Shown in pieces: positions 55,441-64,000 of a stretch of 64,000 nucleotides of DNA. A program made the position numbers and the translations under genes. Below the pieces are notes generated by a model. That model worked only from the letters and a program-made list of their open reading frames with translations. It was not told where the DNA came from and made no database searches. The stretch spans positions 62,001 through 126,000 of the forward strand of contig JAMYHL010000058.1 in the NCBI GenBank assembly GCA_025531455.1, in the 5' to 3' direction. Every line of letters begins with the position of its first letter. The first letter of the stretch is position 1. Source of the stretch: Apiotrichum sp. Y4204 (taxonomy: Eukaryota > Basidiomycota > Tremellomycetes > Trichosporonales > Trichosporonaceae).

Positions 55441-55883
55441 ATGCTTCTCAAGACTATTGTCGCTATTGCCCTTGCGCTCAGCGGTACGTTGCCCGCGAAG
55501 ACTCACATGTGAGAGTCGCCTCAAGCTAACCCAGAACAGCCGCTGCCGCGCCGCTCGACGACGGCACCGAGCACTCCGTCGAGAAGCGCCAGCGCCGCCG
55601 CAACTGCCGCCAGGTCGTGCACGGCTCGAGCCAGTGCGGCCACCTCCCCGCCAACGTCAAGTGGGTGCCATCCTACGGTGGCTGCTGCTGGGTTGCCAAC
55701 GGCCGCTGTCCCGGAAACAACGACATCAAGGACGTCCTCGGCCCGTACGATGGCTGCTTCCCAATCCAGCACGGTAGGTGCCCTGGCGGCGAGGACATCA
55801 AGTGGGTCGACTATCTTGAGGGCTGCGCCAGGGTCTCGGCGTGCGGCCCGTGGAGCGACGCCCGCCGCATCGTCGATTATTAA
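55441..55883 (+). CDS. Small secreted cysteine-rich repeat protein B (novel family)
   Basis: Two exons (55441-55483 and 55540-55883) give 128 residues. Residues 1-18 are a signal peptide (MLLKTIVAIALALSAAAA). A short acidic propeptide ends in Lys30-Arg31, followed by another basic cluster (RRR, 33-35). The mature part has nine cysteines and three tandem units of 24 residues: Cys47-Arg70, Cys71-Arg94 and Cys95 to about 117. Each unit keeps Cys at position 1, Lys at 9 or 8, Val at 10-11, Gly-Cys at 16-17 and, in units 2 and 3, Pro-Gly after the first Cys and Asp-Ile-Lys at 6-8. It shares VVHxSSQCGHLPA and VKWVP with protein A. No known domain is recognised. It is probably secreted and disulfide-bonded; function unknown. 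Confidence 0.82.
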
Positions 55884-57403
55884 AAGAATCCTAAGTCGCT
55901 GAGTATTCGCTTGGTCAGGTCTAGTTTAGTTGTAGCTTTGAGAGTAAAAGAATGCAGAAGATAACCCCTTGGAGTTTGTCCTCCAAGATCGTTGGTTCCG
56001 TGTCTGACGCTTCGCCGACTTAATTCGTGGGGCCGCATTTCCAGGACACAAGTCCCGCCGTCGACTCTAGCGAAAACCGGCCACTTGCCATACGACCTGC
56101 AAAAGCCGACGTTTGCAGGTAGCTTCTTGGAGTACTGTCAGACCTCACCGCTGCTTGAAAAGCAGCACATCGAGTTGGAGGGAGTTTTTTTGGAAAGCTG
56201 CTTATTAAAGAGTTACACACCAGTGACGCGCCGAGTCCGTAGCGTCTCTGATTAGACTGAACAGCATCAGAAAGTCGTTAGTATTGATGACCTGGGCCAA
56301 AGAAGGGTGAAACAGTGAAAACATTGACGCACATCTGCGCCTCGGCCGCGAAATGATATTGTCTCGGAGTTGCCGATTCGGGCACTACCACACATTCCAG
56401 ATGGTCCACGCTAGAGATACAGGACGGGCCGAGCTGGCCGAGCTATCGCGAACTACCACTTGAAGGGCACACGAGACACACGCGTCCGAACCCATCGGTC
56501 ATTTCCTGAACGCCGATTAGGGCCGCACCACGGGACTGTGATACGGAATAGCGATACGGAATAAGGGGTGCAGAAGGCGTAGCACAGGTTTCATCACATC
56601 GGTCTCAAGCGAGATTCGGTACGCGGTGCCAGTGATTGAGTGCAACAGCAAGATGCAAGCGCCGTGACGCTGCAACACGTGCTTTGCAGACTGGCAGCCT
56701 TCGGCGGGTACCTCGTTGATGGCTCGACAGACATCTTTGATCCTGGCCTCGGGGGCATCCTTTTTGGACATTTCCGCACCCTATCGCCCCACATCGCCAT
56801 ATCGCTGATTTGCGATACATCCCTTCCCCCTGACAGAGACCGCACACTCCTTAAATCTATTGACCTGTGTTCTCCATGGCTTGAGGGCTTGACCTTGCTA
56901 TAATGCGTGGCTTACGTCGAATCCTGCCCCGAAGTGATTTACGTCAGTGGCGCGGAGCGGTCCCCTGTGCCACAAGCCGGGATGTGCAGCGCTTGGCATT
57001 TGCGAGCTCGCTTGATCGAGCTAATGGGCACCGCACACTGCGCACTGCAGGTCAGGTGGACTATGGAATCAGAACATCAGGTGGACTCGCTCGCTGCGTC
57101 AAGCTTGTAAAGGGGCACAATTAGCGTTCTGCTGGTCCACCCGTTATACTTGTTAGTGCGGAGCACGGGGCTAGTGCAATCAGTAGTCGGCCACGACGCG
57201 TCGGGGGTCCTGCGCGACGCTAAGACTGGGAAGGATTCGTGAGTCGGCGAACGTTAGTGACCTGCGGACACCACGAAAGTTGTAGCTACTATCAGGAATG
57301 CATATGAGATGTCAAACAACGGCTAGTTGAATCCGGATTAAAAATATCTTTTGATGTGCGCAGCTCTGCGTCCGCAGGAGCCTGCCTATGCTACTATTAC
57401 CAC
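55884..57403. other. Gene-free stretch between protein B and the ATO transporter
   Basis: About 1.5 kb with only short domain-free frames. It contains the 3' flanks of both neighbouring genes. Confidence 0.4.
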
Positions 57404-58456
57404 TTAGTTCGCGGGCGCGAGGTTTCCAACGGGGATCGTGAAGAACGAGGTGTCCGCCGTCAACTGGAATGTTAGCGAGTGTTACAAACAAAAAACAGAA
57501 AGGTGTATCGGGAGTAACGATTGTGGAGCTGCTAGCACCAAATCGAAAAGGCACCAGGCCCGCTCGATTGATGCGATTGCGACGCGAGTGGAGTTGGGTG
57601 TCCAGCCGCACAAGGCAACGCGAAAAGCAAGAAAGTTGGATGCAAAAAACTCACGAGACCAGACATGCCGGTGTACATCGCAGCGAAGCCGCCGATGATG
57701 CCAAAGCCACCACCGGCCATGTTGAGGGAGCGAGAGACGGACTTCTTGCCAATGGATCCGGTGAACTTGGAGGCGGCGAGGAGGAAGAAGGTGAGGGTGA
57801 TGACGCTGAAGACGAAGACGAGGGCAATCGAGGCGCGGGTAAGAGCCATGGTGAGGAGGAACGTGACGATACTGAGCAGGATCAGTGACTGTTTTACACA
57901 TGTGATTGACGGGCGGGACAGCCCACGATCGTATGCACTTACCCCCACATGCACAGGTAGAGACCAAGAGCGTTTTCGAGCTGGGCAACGTCCTCTCCGT
58001 ATGCCTTGACGATACCGAACCAGGGAATCTCAATGCAGGCCCAAGAGATCCAGAAGGCGCCGTAACCAGTGAACGCGCAGGTACCGAACGAGTTTCCGCA
58101 GGCCCACTCCATGATACCGCAGATGAGCTGGCACACACCACCGTACATAAGGGCAACACCGACAAGAATGTTGGGCAGCTTGACGCCACGGGTCTCGAGG
58201 TTGATGAACGAGAGGAGGATGGTGGTACCACCGAAGCTGAAAGTTAGCAGCGTGTACTTCACTGAGGTATGTGCGGAACTCACGCCATGAGACCAAGAGG
58301 AGCCGGGTTAGCGAACTTGCGGTGGAAGACGGGGAACGCGGGCTGCGAGTTGTCGACGGGGTGGCCGCCGGGGGTGATGAACCGCGAGATCTGGCCACCG
58401 GTACCCCTGTACTCGGGCGACGTGCCGTTCTGTGCCTTGATCTCCTCGGTAGACAT
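57404..58456 (-). CDS. GPR1/FUN34/YaaH (ATO) family acetate/ammonium transporter
   Basis: Four exons (58456-58284, 58236-57943, 57871-57655, 57463-57404) give 247 residues. A hydrophilic N terminus (about 45 residues) precedes the family signature NPAPLGL at the start of the first of six predicted membrane helices. Other helices contain ILVGVALMYGGVCQLICGIM, GAFWISWACIEIPWFGIV, and IALVFVFSVITLTFFLLAAS. The short last exon ends FFTIPVGNLAPAN. These plasma-membrane proteins move acetate/succinate or export ammonia and are often induced on non-sugar carbon sources. The third intron is 191 nt. It is the only conserved-family gene inside the gene-poor region. Confidence 0.9.
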
Positions 58457-61400
58457 GGTGGTGTGAGAGTAGAAGTTGAGTGGGGTAGTAGATGGTGTAG
58501 CGAGAGCTGGGCGGGTGGAGTCTGTCGTCGTCTTGGCACAGCAGCTTTTATACAGACGTTGGCTATCTGGTGACCCGCACTGGATTTTCCTGCGCACTCT
58601 GTGGTGGTGGTTGTCTAGACGAGAGAGCGGTCAGCCACTTGTGTACCTCTCCCGTGCTTGTGGAGCAGAACAAGTTGTCCTCATCCTATGCCCCAGACTG
58701 CCCCACAGTAGCAGACTTCCGCGGGGCCCGAGTTGACGAGTGCCTGCGGAACGTCCAGCCATGGTGTCGGGGTAGAATGCCGAGGTCCGCTCGTCTCGCG
58801 ATGAACCTTGTTGTCAGGAGCCACGCAAAAGCCCTTCAGATCAGAACGGTGCCTGTGAGTGTGTGGGGACCCTTAGTATTCAGTGGTAGAGGCATCGCAG
58901 CGGCAGCGGCATCAGATCAACAGATCTCAAAAAGACCCAGGTATGACAGGAACAATGTCATCCAAAGGTGCGGCAAGTGCTCGAGGTTGTGGAGTTGTGG
59001 TGCGGGCTTTGACCGGGCACAACGATAACCGGCATATTTCCTCCCCAACACAATACCAAGATGGCCAGATGTGCACATGAACTCGTGGTACCCGCACTCC
59101 TTCGATCGGTTGGGCCGATAGGCACGAAGCGACGATTGGACGGCACAGTGGGAACCTGGCCAGACAAGCTTGTAACATAGGAGCTAATGCGGTTATAACG
59201 ATACAGGTCCCAGTCCAGGTCCAGCTGAGCACAGAGAGAGAGGCATGAAACTGGCCGACGCGGGACACCCGTCATCCCGCCGAGCCGGCAGCGAGCACCG
59301 AGATCATTTCATACCTGTACCGAACCAGCCAATCTCGGGCCATAGCGATCAGGCAGAGGACAAGATGCCGGCCGTTCCCTGTGGCGCAGCCACTCCCCTT
59401 GATCACGCGTTGCCCTACTCTCCGTGCACGACGGCCACGAGCCAGGGAGTGTTGATGAATCCCTACATCACATGTCCGCCCCCTTAGCACCCCACTCCAA
59501 CGCACTAGAGCTGCAGATTACCATACAGCTCCCACCACCAGCTACCATCGTCGTCGTCCTCCGACTCCTCGCAGCGTTCCCAGAGCCCAAAATAACCAGG
59601 AACCTAAGGAAAATTTAATATGTGCCGGGTCTCCTTCGTCTACTCGCAACGACTTGCGTTTATAATTTTGCCGAATTCAACCAGAACTTGTAACGTGCAC
59701 GTAGGTGCAGGTGAAATGCACGCGGGGCCCGCACAGCTCCCACACCAGGCAAACATCGGGCAAAATTAAACCCCTTTCGGTGTCTGGTTAGCCTCGGCGA
59801 CTGCAGGAGACGCGCGGAGATTGATGCCATCGTGCTAGCGTGATCGGACTGATAGCGCTTTTAGCGCTCTAGACTGACTTGAAGAGCGGGGCAAAGATGC
59901 GGGGCTACACGATGGGTTCATGTTTACGATGCCCGTATGACGCTCGTGCAGCGTCCATTGGTTCAGGAAAGCCGACGCTTTCGGTCCTAGAATGTGGAGA
60001 CCCACAGCATCGTGCCCGTCGACCCCACTGTGGCGCGGCACGACCTTGGCCGGGTGTGCCTCAGCTGATCTGATGGGTCGGCCAAGAGTTCCGAGCAACC
60101 TTACAACCACACTTGTGCGCAACGACTCCCGATATGCCAAAAGTGCAAAATGGCCGGCGGGGGCGCTGTTGGTGGGGAACTCTGGAACCGGAATTGAGAT
60201 CCCGCCTCATCCCCCCACGCATCGACAGTCAGCAGCGGCTGAGACGAACTCGCGAAACAATAGCGAACGGGGTCGGATCCGATGCGGGAGGAAGTGTGCT
60301 TGGCCCGATGTTGCCCCGGGTTTGCGGGGTGGGTCAATGGCTGTTGAGCTGTCGATACCATCGACAGCGACCAGGGGAGAATCGCAATGGCCCATCCTTC
60401 TTATACAACGGCGTGCGGAGCATGGTAAGCAGCGATGAGGCCGTCAACCTGGGCAACAAGTCCGTCGGCCGTGGGGTCTTCCGGCCGTCGAGCACGACGT
60501 CAGCGAGCGAGGCGACAATGTGCGAGCTTGTCGATGGTGGCAGGGCTCCTCACGTGTCACTATGCTGCCCGTCAGCTTGTCCTCATCCAACGTGTCCAAG
60601 TGTCCCGTGTGACAAGAGAGGCCCAGACGCTGCCTCGCCGGAGACGCCGATAGAGCTCCATCAGGCGCAGCGGAGTGGGCGGCGGTGCTCCACTGGGCTC
60701 CGCAAGCCACGGGCAAATGTTGCTGCGTTTCTCCGCTTGGGCCCGGCGTCGCCGAACGACCTGCAGGGAGACGGCTAAGCGCATCTTGGTTACCGTTTAC
60801 TGGCTGATGAGAGTCGTGTTTGCAGTGGACAGAACTCTCATGAACCACGTTGCATACCACGACGACCGTTCTCGAAGCAGAAAAGCGCTGATAAGAGCGA
60901 TAAGATATGGTCCTCCCCCCACTCTGCCTACACAGATGCCCACTGCCGCCCATGCCGCCGCTGGTGCCGCTGGTACCGGCGGCAGTTGCGGCTCTGTCTG
61001 ACACAGGCCGTCACGCCGGCATTACTTGAATCACTGTGCGTCGCACGCTGCCGAGCTCGGCACAGACCATGGTGCTTGCTGGAATCGGCGATGCTAGGAG
61101 TACATGCATGGTTGTGGGTGGGGAAGCTGGGCAGGGGAGCAGCGAGCGGGGTGCGAATGGTGGCGTCTTGGCATTTGCGGCAGGCGGCAAGTGGCAGAGG
61201 CTTGGCATTGCTCTGTGGCGGAGTGGCGGCCGTGGCGGGTTGGCAGGCAAAGCTTTGCTGCTTGGCATGATCGCTTGCGCGCTTGCTGAGCAATGAAACT
61301 TCGCCCCATCCCCTACTCTTGAGGGCCGCTGTGTCCAGGCCTTGTCTGAGGGCCAGGTTCGAGACTCTGGGTACTCTGCCCCCCTGAGGCTGTCGTTCAG

Positions 61401-62533
61401 AGCAAGGTGTAGCGATCTCGGTCTTGGCTGTTGTATACAACGACAGGAACTTGAAGCGAGATATCGCGGTTACGCTTTTCGAGCAATTTGAGCTGGCAGG
61501 TTCCGACCACAACAGGTCTCAGGAGCTCAGGCCCGCCATTGGTGCGGGTTTCTGATGATGAGCGGAACTCTGCACGATGCTGACGGCCAGGCCGACTGTG
61601 ATCCTCCAGTTTGTTCATGTCAGCGAGTGGCAGTGGTGGGTTTGGTTGTTGGTTCAACACAGTGCCCTACAGCGTTCAGCACGTTTTCCGTTGTCCTTTT
61701 TTTTTTCTCCTTTTTTTCTCCTCTTGACCACCTGCTTGTCTTCTACGTCTCCTCTGTTTGTCGACCCGCGTGTGGCTGTTATAGCTTCTCCTTGGACTGG
61801 GTGCGTAGCATGACCGGCAGTACCGTGTGAGTGAAGTCATGCTCTGCTCGCTGCCAAACCACATCACGAACTTTTGGCCTGATGTATGGATGTCCGGATG
61901 TCCGGATGGCGCCGATGTACGGATGTGTGAAAGACCCATATCACGGATACCACGCGACACAAACGAGTTGCTGATCACGTGATCTCTGATCTACTGACAC
62001 GTACGACACGTTCGCTGCCACTAGTCATGCATGGCTCTGGAAGTGAACAGTAAGGTGAGGCAGTGAGCTGATGCTATGCATCGCACGGGATACACTCGAT
62101 GTCTTGTCGATTAACAAATCAAGCTTACCTACTCTTGTGGAGCGGTGGAGAAGGAGGGGGCCCGTATGGGGCCACACGCCCTAGATTGACTCGGAGCTGC
62201 GCGACATCTCAGCCTGGATGTCTGTCATCACAGAGATCACGATTGTGCATCTTCTGCGATGCCGTCACAAATCCGAGTGCACGATGCCCCTTACCGGACG
62301 TGCACTCTCGGTTTCTGACGGCCGCAAGTTAGCGTGGATGTACTTTATGATGTAGGACGGCGGCCGGCCGGCACTGGGGAATGTGGAATGTGGAGCATCA
62401 TTCATATCCGGCTCACGGCTCTACGGCTTTCGGGGTTACCGCCACGATGCCAACTGACCAGGTACAAAGGTCAGGCAAACAATACATAAATCCCTGCCGC
62501 GTGATGCTACTCCTTCACTGAGAACGACCGACG
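58457..62533. other. Gene-free stretch of about 4.1 kb
   Basis: It separates the ATO gene from the monooxygenase gene. The largest frames (60113-60778 plus, 60444-61004 minus, 60928-61512 minus) overlap each other and show no domain, so none is called. A CACGTG lies within TGATCACGTGATC near 61972-61984. A T-rich tract with two short T runs lies near 61698-61730. No tRNA, rRNA or transposon ORF was seen. Confidence 0.45.
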
Positions 62534-64000
62534 ATGACAGTAGACACCGCAAGCAACGCGAATGGCAACGGGCACGCCCACGAGCACCACCCCGGCGCGG
62601 GCGGGATCATGTCGCGGGACCGCGACGATCTCAACCTGACAAACGCGACGAACCGCAACGGACCAAACGGCGACCCCGAGGCGGTGGGCTACGAAGTGCC
62701 CAACATCCCGATGGGGACGAAGCGCAAAGTCCGCGTGGTGACGATTGGTGGGGGCGCGAGCGGCATCAACATGGCGTATCAGATCTGGCAGCATATGGAG
62801 AACGTCGAGCACGTCGCGTACGAGAAGAGCGATGGGCTCGGAGGGACTTGGCTCGACAACCGGTGGGTTTTGGATTTGGATGTTGGCACCGGACTTGACC
62901 GGCAAGTGGCAATGGCCAGATGAGCCACCTCGTCTTGGCACCGCTGCACCCGGTTACATCTCGCGCGCACCAAACGACTTGGGCCTCTGTAGTCGGCGAG
63001 CTGACTCCAGCTACCCCGGCTGCGCGTGCGATGTGCCGTCACACTCGTACCAGTTCTCCTTCCACCCACACACGGGATGGACGCATTTCTACTCTGGGAG
63101 CAAGGAGATTTGCGACTACATGAACAGCATCGTGGATACATATGGCCTGCGGGACCAGTTCAAGACGTCGCACGAGGTGGTGAATGCGCGGTGGGACGAC
63201 GCGGCCGCGCAGTGGGTCGTTACCGTCAAGGGCCCCGATGGGGAGTTTGAGGACCGTTGTGACTTTCTTATCAACGGCAGCGGTATTCTCAAGTACGTCT
63301 AGCGATCGGCGCTTTGGGAGAGAATGTCGCTGACCGCAGCAACTGGAAGTGGCCAAACATCAAGGGCATCGAGACGTTCAAGGGCCACCTAGTACACACT
63401 GCGCGCTGGGACGAAGAGTACGACTTCAAGGGCAAGAAGATTGCTGTCATTGGCGTCGGGTCGTCGGCGGTGCAGGCGGTCCCGCAGCTGCAGAAGGAGG
63501 TCGAGCACATGACGTGCTTTATCCGCTCTGGCGCGTGGATCACCGCTGCCGGCGTCGCGCAGCAATTTGCGGGCGGCGTGCCGAACAAGGTGTATTCTGA
63601 GGAGGAGCAGCGGCAGTGGAGGGAGAACCCCGACGAGTTTCTCGAGTACCGCAAGGCCCTCGAGGACGAGATCAATCTCCGTTTCCTCCTGGTATGTCTA
63701 CTGCCGCGGACGAGCTAATACCGCAGTACATCAAGCACTCTGACCTCTCCAACTCGATCACCCAGTTCTCCAAGGATGTCATGGCGCAGAAACTTGCCAA
63801 GAAGCCTGAGCTCGTCGAGCTGCTGACTCCCAAGTTTGACCTGGGATGCCGCCGCCTGACGCCGGGCAACGGCTTCCTCGAGTCGCTGTGCGAGGACAAC
63901 GTCTCGGTCGTGTCGACGCACATTGACCACATCAACGAGCGCGGCATCGTGACCAAGGACGGCGTCGAGCACGCCGTCGATGCCATCGTCTGCGCCACGG
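62534..64000 (+). CDS. Baeyer-Villiger-type flavin monooxygenase (3' end outside window)
   Basis: Four exons are visible (62534-62862, 63011-63292, 63340-63691, 63727 to the window edge), coding 412 residues so far. Residues 1-65 are a His/Asn/Gly-rich extension. The FAD site is GGGASG at 72-77, followed by [20 protein letters not shown], with the last part joined by splicing. [10 protein letters not shown] follows. The Baeyer-Villiger fingerprint F-x-G-x3-H-x3-W is complete at Phe217 to Trp227. The NADPH site [14 protein letters not shown] follows at about 237. The family oxidises ketones to esters or lactones. The first intron is 148 nt. Substrate unknown; such genes are often accessory catabolic genes in fungi. 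Confidence 0.9.

Noticed and set aside
61330..61385. GGTTCGAGAC motif resembling a tRNA T-arm
   Set aside because: The T-arm does not pair and no anticodon arm or D-arm precedes it.

Overview
The window is nuclear DNA of a GC-rich basidiomycete yeast. It most resembles the Tremellomycetes, probably the Trichosporonales (Trichosporon, Cutaneotrichosporon or Vanrija type). This rests on the dense gene spacing, the many short spliceosomal introns (about 35-60 nt) with GTGAGT/GTRNGT donors and CTRAC branch points a few bases before the AG, and the protein content. No rRNA, tRNA, CRISPR or recognisable transposon was found. Gene models were built by hand: each exon chain was accepted only when reading frame, splice signals and family alignment agreed.

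Positions 1-50590 are a compact core-gene segment. In order it holds: a partial Q/P-rich protein; a PHOSPHO2-type HAD phosphatase; APC4; a C2H2 zinc-finger protein; mitochondrial methylmalonate-semialdehyde dehydrogenase; RNase H2 subunit A; VPS41; an unknown membrane protein; an orphan methyltransferase; LSB5 (VHS-GAT); APN2; a CtIP/Ctp1/Sae2 protein; NUDE; BRE1; an arrestin-domain trafficking adaptor; a THOC5-like protein; mitoribosomal mL43; tubulin cofactor D; TRM11; and PTPA. Many genes lie in divergent pairs that share 0.25-0.75 kb promoters. The pair APN2/CTP1 is notable because both products act on DNA ends. The RNH201/VPS41 and TRM11/PTPA promoters each carry two CACGTG boxes exactly 25 bp apart.

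Positions 50591-62533 are different: gene-poor, visibly less GC-rich, with only three supported genes in about 12 kb. Two of them (52835-53145 and 55441-55883) are paralogous small secreted cysteine-rich proteins of a family I do not recognise. Each has a signal peptide, an acidic propeptide, a dibasic Kex2-like site and a mature domain made of a 24-residue repeat. This is the best candidate for something undescribed. The third is an ATO-family acetate/ammonium transporter.

The window ends inside a Baeyer-Villiger-type flavin monooxygenase (62534 to beyond 64000).
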